A stretch of DNA of 64,000 bases. Source: Phaeotremella fagi (taxonomy: Eukaryota > Basidiomycota > Tremellomycetes > Tremellales > Phaeotremellaceae). Positions 52,234 to 64,000 of this stretch are shown one piece after another. The stretch is taken from assembly GCA_001599715.1 (NCBI GenBank), contig BCHU01000015.1, positions 310,001 through 374,000 of the forward strand, read 5' to 3'. A program made the translations under genes and the position numbers. The notes beneath the pieces are model-generated. The model had not been told where the DNA came from, did no database searches, and worked only from the letters and a program-made list of their open reading frames with translations. Each line of letters opens with the position of its first letter. Position 1 is the first letter of the stretch.

Positions 52234-54989
52234 CTAACCACCTCTAAACCTCTCTTGAGAGAAAACAGATAATTCCCCAAGTCTATTGTGATGTTGATCA
52301 ATATGAGTCTTGGCCAAATTTTCAAGCTCTCGCTTTCCATCTTGTCGATATTGATCTAAATAACGAACTCATGAGTCCAAATCCAAAACTGATTGAATAA
52401 AACAAATACCTTTCAACCTGATCCAGAACCATGATCCCAAAGTCACTTGACCGACTTGATCGTCCCTATCCAATCCACCTAACGATAACGCTAGATCACG
52501 ACCAGTCTCTAATTGTTTCATCGTTCGATCTTTGTTCCCGTACAAATGAGAACTAGTCGTGTACGCGAATATCAACATTTTTAGAATAACGTTGTTCGCT
52601 TTATGAGCGATTTCGTATGACGAAGTCAAAGATTTCCTGAATGTTTGTCAGCTTTACAACCAGTGATCAAAGAGTTAACAACCACTGACTTGGAAGTGAT
52701 CCTCTCTGAATCTGTTAGACTAGCCATGAAACATCCAGCAGCGTTCATGGAAGCACTAGTTGACATTTTCATTTTCTCAGCAAGTCTCTGAACCTCTTTA
52801 ACCACCTGATGATCTTTCAAGGGATCGTTCAGACATTCCAAACCACCTTTCACAGCTCGGATCCCAATATCAACGATGATACCCAATTCTGATCCTGGGA
52901 CGATCAACCTTTCAGCTGCTGCGTAGTATCGATATGCTGCTCCTATGTTACCTAGGAATTGGGCGTATTGGGCGTGAAGGAGACAGAGTTGTGGGGCAAG
53001 TGTTGTGAATAGGTTGTTGGTGCGCAAAAATGTTATCGTTTGTGCTAGTATCTATTCCAAATCAACGTCAGTTTTATACATAAACAGATATGTTTCTAGA
53101 TGACTTACAGAGTCGGCTTGAACTGTATCACTTCGGTAGACATAGGTCGTAGCTTCTTCCATCATCATTTCAGCCCGTATCGTCATGACCTGCATTAAAA
53201 GGATTTGTACATCTTCGAGACTATGCATTCTCGAGACTGGTCATCATAATCAGCAAACATTACAAGCAGAATAATCATATAACCTACATCCCACATCCCA
53301 CATTTCGTTAGCTCTCGTCGTAGAATCAGAATCTCTCATTGCTCGAGCATGAACGAGATTTTTGTTGTTGGCGTTAGTACCGGTGATGTCTTTGCGAGCT
53401 GTTACCGAAGTCAAGTAGGTCAACAGCCATAGGATATTCGGTGGGGTAACTTGTATACGTAGAAGTTGAGATTGAGCAGTTGACACTGAACTCGGACGAA
53501 GAGCGAACTAAGATCGTTCTGATAAATACGAGGATTCAGTACAAATTGGTATAACTTACTGTTACGACGCCGCCTTCCCTTCTTATTGACCGGTAAGACT
53601 TGTTCTCCTCAAGTGAATCCATGTTGGAATACAGTTGCTTCAATAAACCTTTCACCACTGAATCATTTCCACTTCGTCCCTCCCAGAGGATTTTGAGTAT
53701 CAAATACTGAATTTTCAAAATGGCCACCCATCCTTCTAAATCTTGGACGGTCGAATTGCCTTCGGTCCACATTGCAAGATCGTCAATCCAGTTGATAGAG
53801 ATTAGACAATCTGAAAGCGCTGAATGAAGTCTATCCCATTTTCTTTGGACGAATAGATATCGAGCCCTTGAGAGACGAACTAATTGTACTAAATGAAGAT
53901 GACCTCTTGCATGTGCTTCGCGCTAATAGTTTCGTAAGCAAAGAATTACAGTGCCTACAATGGATTAACCCACCTCAAGATCGTTCATTGTGTTCAAAGG
54001 ATCGATTTGGGAAGTTCCATCTGCAAACTCTAGAAGAAGGAGGTATAGAGAATAACGATGTGCGACCTCCTCACTGCGGTATGTCAGCCAACATAACCAA
54101 TTCAAAAAGAGGAGGACTCAAACCCACTTCGTTGCACTGGCCAAGCTCTGTCTAGCGATTCGAGCTCCCAAATTACCTTTCCCCTGAGTGTCCAGTTAAC
54201 AAGATCCACATAGTTTGAAACTAATCGATTCACGTACCTGAAGAAAAGACAATTTAGCGTTAAGCAACTCTAACTGTTGCCGTTTGACTCTAAGATTCGG
54301 ACTACTCATTGAAGCAGCCAGCTAAGACAACGTTAATCTTTAATTGTGAACAAGAAACTTACAGCTTTCCCAACGAAATCCAAAACATCGTTCAGAACCT
54401 TTTGAGAGTCTATCCTCATTCCTTCGACCTCTCGTTTCTTGCCTTTCCTCTTAGCGTTCTCAATCTCACTTTCCTCTCTTTGTAAAGATAGGTAAAGTTT
54501 GATTCCAATCACACCAAATTCATAACCAAAATAAACTACTTCTCGGTCGGAAATTTCAGTCGATCGTAGACCTATACCTAACAGATCTAGAGCTAAGATC
54601 AAAAGAGCTTTAGCTTTATTTGAGGCGAGAGGATCATGGACGAAAGGTATCGAGGTTCCTTTGGTCGAAGTTGGTGGAATCAACGGTACCGAAGGATCAT
54701 CTCCCGTATCAACACTGATCGAAAGTGGAATAAAAGATTGTTGCAAACATCTCGAAGAAGCTTCATGAGCTGAAATAGCTGTATGATATAACAAAGGTAA
54801 CGTAGAAATTGAAAGTGGTTCTTTGAAATCAGGTAGCACAGGTCGAGGATTTATCTTCTGTCTTTTCGAACTTGACTCTTCGATGTGAACGGCTTTTGAA
54901 CTGTTCAGATCGATTGGATCCATTGGAGTTCCGGGATGGAAAGGTCTTTTGAACGATCCATTGGAGTTGGATCCTGTCGTTTCTGTCAT
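52234..54989 (-). CDS. Probable Scc4/Mau2-type cohesin loading factor
   Basis: Multi-exon gene for a TPR-like protein of about 650-700 residues, read from MTETTGSNSNGSFKRPFHPG at 54,989. A disordered, basic N-terminus with a possible nuclear signal (SKRQKINPRP) is followed by helical repeats: KAKALLILALDLLGIGLRST, VKRQQLELLNAKLSFLQ, GKGNLGARIARQSLA, and later QLCLLHAQYAQFLGNIGAAY, RYYAAAERLI and SMNAAGCFMASLTDSERI. The order and the LHAQYAxFLG pattern resemble the Scc4/Mau2 partner of Scc2, which loads cohesin onto chromosomes. The match is by pattern only; another TPR-type protein is possible. It ends ELSVFSQERFRGG. Divergent from HIS3. Confidence 0.6.
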
Positions 54990-55336
54990 TCCTGGATATA
55001 AATCAAGTCATCAAGTTGGCGTTTGATGAGGTAGGGTTTGGTAGCTGGTGTTTTGCGTGAAATTGAGCTAGAGTTTCTGTGGGGTTTTACGAGTTATTTT
55101 ATCTATCAGATGAGATCTTCTCTAACTGTCGACGATACTGTTAATATTGAGGAAAGTGTATGTTGTCTAAGTGAATTTGTGTAGGTGAAATGTAGGTGAA
55201 CTGATTCGTAAGGTTGATTCAAGGTCACGTGATTATCAGACTCGATTTATGAATAATTAAGATCTACACCTGAAATAAATTCATATTTTTTTGCAATTCA
55301 TTGCCATTACCATACCCAACAGCAACAAAAACAGTC
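54990..55336. promoter_or_regulatory. Divergent promoter between the cohesin-loader-like gene and HIS3
   Basis: About 350 nt with no ORF. TGATTCGT at 55,202-55,209 and TGATTAT at 55,232-55,238 are weak resemblances to Gcn4-type sites (TGACTCA) and are not convincing. No other motif recognised. Confidence 0.35.
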
Positions 55337-56171
55337 ATGCCTAGAACAGCAACAGTGGAAAGGAAGACGTCAGAGACATCGATAACATGTACGATCGATT
55401 TGGATCATATTCCAGGAGTGACAGAGCAAATTATCGATGTATCGACTGGAATAGGATTTTTAGATCATGTAGGGATCCTCTTTTCAGATTTACGATACTA
55501 AAAGTTGACATCCAGTAACAGATGTTCACAGCAATGGCTAAACACGGTGGAATGTCTTTAACATTGAAATGTGTCGGTGACATCTATATCGATGATCACC
55601 ATTCAGCGGAGGATTCAGCTTTGGCAGTTGGTGAAGCTTTCAAGAAAGCTTTGGGTGAACGTAAAGGGATTAAACGATATGGTTATGCTTACGCCCCACT
55701 CGATGAGGTAGGTAGTGTTGTCATGGTCTGGGACGACTTCAGAAGATATCATGCAAAAGAGCACAATCTGATTTCTTGTTTAGGCTTTATCTAGAGCTGT
55801 CATCGATATATCTTCAAGACCTTATTTCGTCAGTCATCTCCCATTCACCAGGGAGAAAATTGGAGATCGTAAGCTATTTGTCTCGTGTCATCTGGAAGAA
55901 AGCTTACGATATCTAGTATCAACCGAAATGATTCCTCATCTCCTTCAATCATTCGCTTTCGCCGCAGGTGTTACTCTTCATGTGGATTTCATAAGAGGAG
56001 AGAACAACCATCACATGTAAGTAGATCATTCGAGTTGTCACGCTGGTTTTGACAATTGTGATCTATAGTGCCGAATCTGCGTTCAAAGCTTTGGCTTTGG
56101 CTATTAGAATGGCTATTACTTTGACGGGCGGCGATGATGTCCCTAGTACAAAAGGTGTTTTGGCTTTGTAG
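55337..56171 (+). CDS. HIS3: Imidazoleglycerol-phosphate dehydratase
   Basis: Sixth enzyme of histidine biosynthesis; removes water from imidazoleglycerol phosphate, using two manganese ions per active site. Five exons (55,337-55,468, 55,522-55,707, 55,784-55,868, 55,917-56,016, 56,069-56,171) give 201 residues, the normal size. Metal-binding repeats are clear: [15 protein letters not shown], then [20 protein letters not shown], and the second set in [20 protein letters not shown] with [13 protein letters not shown]. The C-terminus [11 protein letters not shown] is conserved. The start [15 protein letters not shown] is usual for basidiomycete HIS3. Confidence 0.96.
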
Positions 56172-56484
56172 TTTAGATTTACATGAATGGGTAACAGGAA
56201 ATTGTGTTCAACTTGTCCAAATAACGAGACTGCAAATATTTTCTTTTAAGCCTGCATTCAAATTAAGAGACATGAATTTTTGACATGCATTGTGTTTCGG
56301 TGTAAACTTTGCTTCTATATGACAATCACTACGGTATACGATGAACGAGAGTTGCTGATTCCCCTCGACTGTTCCAGATATAACTATACAAGAAACTTTT
56401 GATTTTTTCTTTTCCCTTGTCCCAATTCTGTTCTTTCACATTCCACTGTCCCCATATTTCATGAAGGTCTTACTTAATCAGAGA
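56172..56484. other. 3' region between convergent HIS3 and SHR3
   Basis: About 310 nt of AT-rich 3'UTR-like DNA. No gene or repeat. Confidence 0.35.
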
Positions 56485-57386
56485 TCATCGCTTTCTAGTC
56501 TTCCGTTTCCCACTGGTACTCGTTGAATTCAACTCAAAAGATTCCTCCTCCGTAAGTTCTCTGAAGGGAGTAGCTGATCTCCTGGTGAGAGGCGTGGATG
56601 GTTTGACTTCTTCAGGTTGGATTGGGGGTGTGGAATGTGAATCTGAGGAAGGTCTGTTGGAATAATATCTACCGGCCTAAGGTGGGAAGCATCAACATGA
56701 GGTTCAGTGAGAGATTGAAGAGGAATTTGAGATACCTGTAACAACATTACACCGGTTAACATCACCGCCGTGATGACATTATCATTAGCTAGATCTCTAA
56801 CCGCAGTCGTGAGTCCCGGAAAGAGAGGATGATGTTCGATATCAGAAGGTAAAGGTGATGGAATCATAGCGACAGCTAGTAGTCATTTAGCCTCGCTTCA
56901 GAACAGATTCACGAAACCGTCACTCACTAGGAAACACCTCAGTGATTTGATTATAAGTAATCGCAGCCAATAAAACTATTCTCTTGATCAGCATTTACAA
57001 TACTCAGCTAAGTATTATCAAAGACGTACCGACACTACCACCATCAAACAAGACCTCCCCACCACGTCCTTGCCAACCTTTAACGAAACTTCCAGCAGCA
57101 GCTAATAAAGCTGCTATCCCCACGCAAACGTAAGCCCATCCAAGACCGTCGGGTGCGGAGGAAAGTATCGAATAATAAGTAATGGACGTAGTCAGAGCCT
57201 CGGACGTTAAAGGTGAACGCCAGAGGGTATTGTGATCTGCTATCCAATGGGTGAATGTTGTTCCTGCGTCTAGTGTTAGTTGCTGAATTTATGAAACGGG
57301 ATGATGATGTGGATTTCTGATTGGAATATCAACCCACCTAACAAGAAACATGTGGTTATGGTCAATGCCATCGTTCGCCAAACCAT
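56485..57386 (-). CDS. SHR3: SHR3-type ER membrane chaperone for amino-acid permeases
   Basis: Polytopic ER membrane protein that helps amino-acid permeases fold and enter COPII vesicles. Read from MVWRTMALTITTCFLLG at 57,386 through at least four exons. The hallmark GTTFTHWIADHNTLWRSPLT follows the first span, then TTSITYYSILSSAPDGLGWA, a second span (YVCVGIAALLAAAGSFVKGW), LFDGGSVVLLAAITYNQI (third span), and DNVITAVMLTGVMLLQAGRY (fourth). The cytosolic tail is charged and ends SGKRKTRKR, a basic end that may aid ER retrieval. About 225 residues, usual for the family. Confidence 0.85.
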
Positions 57387-57789
57387 TTTGATTGATGTTG
57401 ATGGGGTCTTAGTGGATCCCTATCGTGGATGCTATGATATATAACAAGAAGGTAAGAAAGACAAAGATTAAAAACCCATAGAATACCAAGAACTGTAACT
57501 GGACTGACTGATGACCGAGTGTGGTGATTCCCGCTGACGATGCCAAACGTAAACATGGCACTGGAATTTAAAAGTGGCACTCTGGCAACGTCATGGTCTG
57601 AAGCAGACAAGTACTTTGGATAATCATTGAAGTAGATTTGTATACATGGTAATCTTTCCCATAAGCTCAGCAAGGCTACAATATATACTGTTACAACAGC
57701 TTTGGGATAATAACGAGCGAAAACTCTCTTCATATTGCGGCTATCAACAGACGCACTGAACAATCCTCGTCCATCACCTTCAGTCCTCG
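57387..57789. promoter_or_regulatory. SHR3 promoter region and 3'UTR of the next gene
   Basis: About 400 nt. The minus-strand ORF at 57,362-57,763 runs through the SHR3 start in another frame and resembles no known protein. No motif recognised. Confidence 0.3.
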
Positions 57790-60618
57790 TTACAAAGATT
57801 GCGGTTCATTCAAAAAATTCAGAAAATCCAATTCCCCGTTGACCGGCATCATCATCTGTTGTAAGAGATTCTGCAAAAATCGGTCCGATTCAGCTGAATT
57901 GTTGTTCACGAACTCCGCTTGATGATTCGATCTTTGCTGGGTTAGCGCTTGAATTCGAATGTTTACCTACGGTAGTGCATGGTTTCCGTGAAATGTTCCT
58001 GGTTCTGGCAACGGTATCGAGTCCGGCTCCCATTGCTAAATTGAATTGAAGATGCTCAGATTCGAACACCCACATGTATTGGTACACTCACCATATCCAT
58101 CGCTTGACCAGAGCCACTCGAATGAGAAGCTTCTTGAACGACATCAGCCACTTGAGACGTTTTCCCATTTTCAAATCGATTTTCCCTGTTTGAATGATTT
58201 TGAACCAGAGTACTCCCAAATTCTTCAAGAAGATCATTCAAAATTGTCGCTTTCTGCATCGCTGCTGGCCAAGTTTCAGCTACCGCATATAGGGCTTGTC
58301 GACAATTTTGAGCATTTTCTAATGCAGCCTTATTTTGATTCGGTGTCCTTCCTCTTGTTGCAACGAGGAGAAATGTTGTTCCAGCTGTATAAACTATTTG
58401 AGCCATTGTTGGCGATGAAAATCGAAGTCCATGTTGAAGTTGCCATAAATTCACTAATTGAATTATTTTAATTGCTGCTTGATGACATCGCTGATGTTCA
58501 AGAGTTTCTGATCAGTTTTGCCTGTGTTTTTGATGGCTGTGTGTACTCACAGCCATGGGAGTGAAAGCCACCATTCCGTTGAAGAATTCTTCATCATTTC
58601 CCGTTGTTGAAATCGGGACTTGACTGAATGGTTGGAAAAGTAGAATCAAGACCCAGGCCCAAGCCAGATGCATCATCAGGATATGAGGCAAAACTCGATC
58701 GCTCGACCCCGAAGCCACGAGGAGCGGGCGAGGAAGACCGTTCAACCAATTGTCTAGTCTGATTCTACGAAACGATGTTAGCATGTTGCTGAATGTGGAC
58801 TATAGTGATTGACCACTTACTCAAAATCATGCACAGTTCCATTTCCCAAGAGTATATTCTTGTCAGAGTGAAGAGCGTACCTGCCAGTTGAATGAGTTCG
58901 ATGACCTGACTTGCGGAAACACGAGTATTTACACAGTTTTCGTGATATCGTAAGAAATTCTCAACAGATTGACGGTGTGTACGAATGTCAAGCTCAAGTA
59001 CGATTGCTGTTGTGAAGAGGACTCCCCCGAATCATCCCATACGTAGGTAATATCATCAGTTGATTGATCAACAGATGGTAGTGGTGTTCTGAGAGGAAAC
59101 CCAGAGTCAGTTTGATTCAATCAAAAACGCAAAATACCTACGAAAATCTTTGAGTAGAAGGATCTCTCCCAATGTAAATTGCCCACATCTCTTCTTGACA
59201 AAATACCGTCCAGAAAGTTACATTCCTCTGCGGTTACTGCATTAGCATTCTGATAACTTGATGACAATACCTGAACGACCATTTCTGAGCTTAATCTACC
59301 CTTCTTAGCCAGAGGTGTGACATCGATATTCAAGCCAACTGAAGAGAGTTCAATCTTTCCATCCTAGTGAGAAATGCATTTGAGACAACTTACTGCCTTG
59401 TGAAGTCCGTAAACAGAGACCATAATATGTCCATCCTATACTGTGATCACCATTCGTTGAATGAAAGCTTGCTAGTAAAGCCAAAGCCTGGACGGTGGCT
59501 ATACTAGGTGACATTAATTCTTTATCCATCCGTCGTCGACCCTCATTGAAAAATACAGTTCTTGTGAACACATGACGCAGATGAGGTTCATCGCAATATG
59601 TCAATGCTAGTGCCAAAATTAGATTATGTAACATTGGACTATAATTTGGAGCCCTGGTGGGAATGTCATCCTCATTTGCCAGGGCTATAGCTATTTGCAC
59701 GTCTCTTCGAAATAGATGTGGTGTAACCCTTTGTGCTAAGGCATCAGTCTCTTGATTGTGTTCGAATTACTCACTCCATGATGCAAAATAACGGAAAAAT
59801 CTGTCCAGAGCTGTAGCATGTTGTGTAGCAGTCAATGGGAAGTCTGGAAGATACCTTTTGAAATTGGTTTCTTGTTGTGTATCGTTCCCTACGAATGGAA
59901 TGGGGTCGTGAGGAGACTTTTGGCTGATGTGGTGGTACGCGCTGGTAGGACCGTGAAATTGGAGTCCACCCTGTTCATCCTGCAACTGTTTGATAATGAG
60001 CGTTTGCCTTTAGACTAAATGGATAATCATACCAAGACAGCATCCAGCTCCCCAAGATGAGAGCCGTCACCACTTTCTGATCTGAAGGTGTCAAAAGGAA
60101 CCGACGTATCACCACTCCCAACCATAGATGATTCAGGGATCAAGCGAGTGGTTAACGGACTGGTTGTGTTGGTGCGTTGTCTGGAAACTGTATTTCCTTC
60201 AAAGGAGACATATTTGGAAGTCTCTTGATTACTAGTTTCACCTCTAGATGCACTGCGATGATTTCTAACTTCTCGTTCCAGCTCTTCGACTCTGGACCGA
60301 AGTTTCGCAGCTTGCTCACGCGAAATTGGTTTACGATAGTCTATTGTGTCCCATGAACATTGATCCTGATATCGTCAGACCTGAAAATTAGACGACCTTG
60401 AGATAACATACGTTGAATTCCCGACAGGTTCCGCAAGTTGGAGTTGCTCCGTCACATCTCCTCTTCCTGCAACAGCTTTAATAAATAGATTTCCATCCGG
60501 AAGTGGTAAAAAAATCCAAATATTTTAGATGTTTTAACATACCTTCGTCGACAGTTTGCACAAGCCTCAGTGATGTTATGGCGTTTAGGCTCCTTACCTT
60601 TCTTACTCGGTGGCATGA
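57790..60618 (-). CDS. Zn2Cys6 transcription factor with fungal MHR domain (second)
   Basis: Read from MPPSKKGKEPKRHNITEACA at 60,618. The zinc cluster CANCRRRKRRCDGATPTCGT followed by CREFNDQCSW has Cys spacing 2-6-6-2-6 and a basic RRRKRR loop. It is split by introns ending near 60,475 and near 60,368. A coiled-coil linker follows (AAKLRSRVEELEREVRN). The regulatory domain shows DRFFRYFASW, PTRAPNYSPMLHNLILALAL, RRRMDKELMSPSIATVQALA and DHSIGWTYYGLCLRTSQGL, the pattern of the fungal transcription factor MHR. The protein ends NFLNEPQSL after an Asn/Gln/Met-rich stretch. Roughly 800 residues. Its neighbour on the 5' side is the aldehyde dehydrogenase gene; a regulatory link is possible but unproven. 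Confidence 0.86.
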
Positions 60619-60808
60619 TTTGGCTTGGTTGTTATCGAATGATCGATGGAGGTAAAAGTGTGATAGTGGAACTTGGTATTTTAGGAGGAACGGAAATCTT
60701 CCGCTCAACTTAATCCAGTTGTGGCACATACCGTACAGTACTGAATTGAATATATTCGTACTACGGTCAAGTATCGCATAGCAAATTACTACAAAGGGAA
60801 AGTCATAC

Positions 60809-62778
60809 TCATGTTGAGCGACTGAATGCAATCTGTACAGTTTTCGATTGACTATACTCAGCCAAAGCGTTGTGACCGAGATCTCTACCGATTCCACTTT
60901 GTTTAAAGCCACCTGAGATATAGGAAAGAGATCAGCTATTCACCCATACAAGATTTTTGCTAGTCGGACTTACCCATTGGTAGTTGTCTGAGTGAACATA
61001 GTTAGTATCGCTTGGTTTGGAGGTCATATTGCTATCTTACGCTGGTAGAGATCCATATTGATTAACCCAAACTACTCCCGCTTCTAAATCTTCTGACAGC
61101 TGCAAAGCTTTGTTCAAGTCGGTCGTATGAAGTCCAGCCGCTAATCCGTACTCAGTATCGTTACCCAAGTGGGTAACCTCAGAGATAGTGTCAAAAGGCG
61201 CAATACACCTAGGAACTATGAGTTTTGTTTCTGTATATCACATTGCTACTCACAAAACAGGACCAAAAATCTCCTCTTGAAGCTTCGATACGCGTCAGCG
61301 AACTTGTGCTTCCGACTTGGACCTACCGGAGAATCGGAGGAGACATCACAAAAGACTGTGGGCTGAATGAAAAGCTTTCCAATTGGATCTAATTTTCCTC
61401 CTATGAGAACCCTGGCACCACCATCCATTCCCGACTGGATAAGCTTCATAATTCTATCATGTTGTAGTTGTGAAACCTGAGGTCCCTGGAACGTCTCAGG
61501 ATCGAAAGGATCACCGAGTTTGATTGACGATACTCGTTTCTGTAATGCGGCCAAGAACTTTTCGTAAATCGGTCTTTCCACATAAGCTCGAGAACCAGCG
61601 CAACAATTTTGTCTATATACAATAAGTCAACAGGGTATGATATGATGATCTTACCCGTGATTGAAGAAAATACCCATTGTAACTGCTTCCACTGCTTCGT
61701 CGAACTTGGCATCGGCGAAAACTGGAGAAAGTTAACTCGAGACCTTTTGAAGATGCTGAACTCACCGATATTTGGAGATTTACCACCCAACTCGAGCGTC
61801 ACTCGTTTTAGATTAGATTCTGCGGCTGCTTTGAGGATCTTTGTCAAATGTGTCAGTGCAAGGGAGTGAATATAAGTGTTTTTGGTTACTCACCACTCGA
61901 CCAACAGGCGTGCTTCCGGTGAAAGCCAGTTTTCTGATTTCCATGTGAGAAGCCAAGGCAGCACCAGTCACGGAGCCGATACCACTGAGAACGTTGATGA
62001 CTCCCGGTGGGAAACCTGCTTCGCCAACCAGTCGAGCTACATACAAGGCAGACAATGGGGTCTGTTCTGCAGACTTTATGATACATACATTCCCACAAGC
62101 AATCGCAGGTGCAATCTTCCAAGCCCAAATCAAAATTGGAAAGTTCCACTGGGATGTTGTTAGCTACAGAGTGCAGTACATTAACGATCTATCGAACCTA
62201 CGGGAATGATTTGTGCCACGACTCCCAAGGGTTGATGTGTAGTGTAATTAAGAGATTCACCACTCAAATCGACAGTCTCCCCTGTTGAACACCTCGTTAT
62301 TTACTGACTTGTCGACTAATTCAGTCGAACTTACCAAATACCTTGTCACACCATCCTGCAAAGTAACGTAAACAGTCAATCGCTCCTTGCACATCGACAA
62401 CTTTGGCAAAAACAAACGATTTGCCGTTATCTGCAGCCTTTAAACAGTCAGCACCACTGCCATTCACAGTAGACTCACCTCGATGGCAGCAATGACCTCG
62501 ATGTCTCTCTCCATAAGGTCCGCCAAAGCATTCAACAATCGTCCTCGTTGAGAACCTTTCACATACCGCCAACTTTCGAAAGCCTTCTTTGCCGCCTTCA
62601 CAGCTTGATCTACGTCCTTTGACGAAGCACTTTCTACTTCGCATATAACATCCCCCGTGTACGGATTAGTAACAGAAATCTTTGGCTCTTCACCTGAAAC
62701 GAATTCGTTTCCGATGTAAAGCCCTGTTGGCTGGTCGTAAACGGTACCATTTGGAAGTGTGATTGACTTGGTGCTCAT
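60809..62778 (-). CDS. Aldehyde dehydrogenase (NAD(P)+), cytosolic class
   Basis: Oxidises aldehydes to acids. Many exons; spliced product about 500 residues from [20 protein letters not shown]. Landmarks: [40 protein letters not shown] (cofactor loop), [20 protein letters not shown], the general base Glu in [16 protein letters not shown], the catalytic Cys in [20 protein letters not shown], and [43 protein letters not shown] near the end. There is no targeting signal, so it is probably cytosolic. A 14-nt microexon at 60,974-60,987 is needed near the C-terminus. The ORFs on the opposite strand are shadows. Confidence 0.92.
60974..60987 (-). other. 14-nt microexon of the aldehyde dehydrogenase gene
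   Basis: ACAACTACCAATGG on the minus strand, between acceptor cactcag and donor gtaagt. It codes the centre of LPAQLPMGGFKQSG, a conserved aldehyde dehydrogenase stretch, so its inclusion is well supported. Confidence 0.78.
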
Positions 62779-63354
62779 TTTTGGATAAGATGAAGGTTAG
62801 TGTGAACAGGTTGAGTCTGGCAACTTGCAATATGACATCCATCGGCTGTGTTCACTCGTTGCAAGACAACTTCCACATTTCATCTCGTATGGCATCTATG
62901 CGGAAATCATGCGGAAGTGAACCGGTTTGAACTGGCCAATCAAATTCAATTGCCAAGAAGACAAGACTTGAATTTCAATTTGATGTTCAGTGTTACGACT
63001 CTCATGCCGTTGTAAGTCAGGACTAGCAGAAAGGTGCAACGGTTCTGTGTCTAACAAGCTTTATGAGATAATAGTTGTTTTCACCAAAGAGTGGTTTCGC
63101 CTCGATCAAAAGTTGTCGACCGATGCATTCTTTTTTAGAATACAAAATGCACCGCATTACATTTCGAACACGAAATGCATCAGATTCTACAACGGTTCTC
63201 CAAAACTAAGCTAACCACTATCCCTCGCCTCCCTGTTCTCGTCGTTGCTTCCTACCCTACTCTCCTATCATCCAAACTAATCCTCTGATCTCACCGAGCA
63301 AAATCACCCTTTTCCTAACTTGATATATCTGTCCTGATAAACAGCTCAAAGAAC
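62779..63354. promoter_or_regulatory. Promoter of the aldehyde dehydrogenase gene; 3' flank of the symporter gene
   Basis: About 575 nt. The plus-strand ORF at 62,990-63,214 (74 codons) has no protein-like features. No motif recognised. Confidence 0.3.
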
Positions 63355-64000
63355 ATATCGGAAGGAGTAATGATGATCGCCAGTAACTCCACGATCATCT
63401 TGTTCCTTCTTTTGTTCCTGAGTCATGTTCTCACGAGCGATGTTTCTGCTGCGCCAGATGTACCATTCCAGAGTCAAGGCGAGCAAGCCAACGATCCAGA
63501 AACCCAAGGAGACTGAGTGACCGAGGATATAATTTGGCTTGTCAACTGTACGATAGATCTGTCCTGCGATACTGATGACGACGAAATGTCAGTTCAGTCA
63601 ACAAAATGTGTAAAAATGTGAACTCACACTCCACCAATGTTACCAAAGGTTTGTTGCATTCCAACACCTGTGGAACGCTTTCGGAATCCTGCCATGTTTT
63701 GACCTAACCATGTGATATGGAGACCAACAGTGATATAGATTCCGGCACCAGTCAAGAAGCAAGCAAACAGACGTGCTGCAACGGACTCTTTAACAGCGAT
63801 TAAGATAACATAGCCGACAAGCGTCACCGCGCCCAAAGGCATGATGATCCAGTATCGCACAGAGTATTTGTCAGAGATCAAAGCCCCCGCGAGGTAGACT
63901 GCTGCCGCCACTGAGTCGAATAAGCCACTTATCTTTGACTTTTACGTTGAGCACTTACCGAAATATACTGGTGCAGTGATACCTTGCGAGGCAATAGTGT
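63355..64000 (-). CDS. MFS anion:cation symporter (Dal5/Tna1-like), 3' part only
   Basis: C-terminal part of a major facilitator. Visible spans: AAAVYLAGALISDKYSVRYW, IIMPLGAVTLVGYVILIAVK, RLFACFLTGAGIYITVGLHI, the conserved TWLGQNMAGFRKRSTGVGMQ (a hallmark of the anion:cation symporter family, which imports allantoate, nicotinate, pantothenate and similar acids), QTFGNIGGIAGQIYR, and the last span LGFWIVGLLALTLEWYIWRS. The cytosolic tail NIARENMTQEQKKEQDDRGV ends at FRYVL. The gene continues beyond the window edge, so substrate class and length cannot be judged. Confidence 0.85.

Noticed and set aside
54990..55336. Gcn4-like sites upstream of HIS3
   Set aside because: Only partial matches to TGACTCA; not better than chance in 350 nt of AT-rich DNA.
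60478..60912. 144-codon minus-strand ORF next to the aldehyde dehydrogenase end
   Set aside because: It uses another frame of the last aldehyde dehydrogenase exon and continues into the Zn2Cys6 gene.
61609..62209. Plus-strand ORFs inside the aldehyde dehydrogenase gene
   Set aside because: Antisense shadows of well-supported coding exons.

Overview
The window is nuclear DNA from a fungus. Genes are compact, often convergent or divergent, and split by many GT-AG introns of about 45-60 nt. The gene set (class IV chitin synthase, HIS3, SHR3, two Zn2Cys6 regulators, Kap120/importin-11, TRM61) and the style of the introns suggest a tremellomycete basidiomycete of the Kwoniella/Cryptococcus type. 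The genus is an inference; no marker here proves it. I see no transposon, CRISPR array, tRNA or rRNA gene.

Layout. 1-3.1 kb: 3' part of a CaMKK-type kinase, then prefoldin subunit 6. 3.3-7.9 kb: two tandem pairs of small orphan genes (family A, minus strand; family B, plus strand, second copy frameshifted). 8.1-13.3 kb: an unknown two-exon gene, a tiny Gly/Tyr/Met-rich protein, an intronless secreted protein built like a bacterial phage-tail-collar protein, and a six-exon secreted Cys-containing protein. 14-24.4 kb: an unknown acidic protein, a Zn2Cys6 regulator whose DNA-binding domain is cut into tiny exons, an ER thioredoxin/PDI membrane protein, and ESCRT-III VPS2. 25.1-27.5 kb: a tandemly duplicated block of about 1.1 kb carrying orphan family C. 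28.6-32.5 kb: an F-box-like protein, an orphan gene and a DHA1-type MFS transporter. 32.7-44.2 kb: importin-11, TRM61 and class IV chitin synthase. 44.7-50.6 kb: a tandem array of six small orphan paralogs (family D). 51.5-64 kb: mitochondrial uS8, a probable Scc4/Mau2 cohesin loader, HIS3, SHR3, a second Zn2Cys6 regulator, an aldehyde dehydrogenase, and the 3' part of an anion:cation symporter.

Two kinds of gene are mixed here. The housekeeping genes are intron-rich and recognisable. The orphan families (A, B, C, D; 12 genes or pseudogenes) are short, tandemly duplicated and recognised by me as no known family. Families A, C and D have uninterrupted coding regions; family B has one small intron. 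Families A and D share a core pattern and, for all but one or two members, an upstream signature (a GTAAGT splice donor about 110-190 nt before the ATG, next to TTTTGCCAC on the coding strand). This suggests one rapidly evolving superfamily with a shared mode of expression. What it does cannot be read from the sequence.

The strongest single oddity is the intronless gene at 10,859-11,617. It keeps the full plan of bacterial microcystin-dependent/tail-collar proteins behind a eukaryotic-style signal peptide, as expected for a domesticated horizontal transfer. Exon coordinates were worked out by hand from splice signals and family resemblance. They are firm for PFD6, VPS2, HIS3, TRM61, CHS and the first MFS gene, and approximate for the long multi-exon genes.
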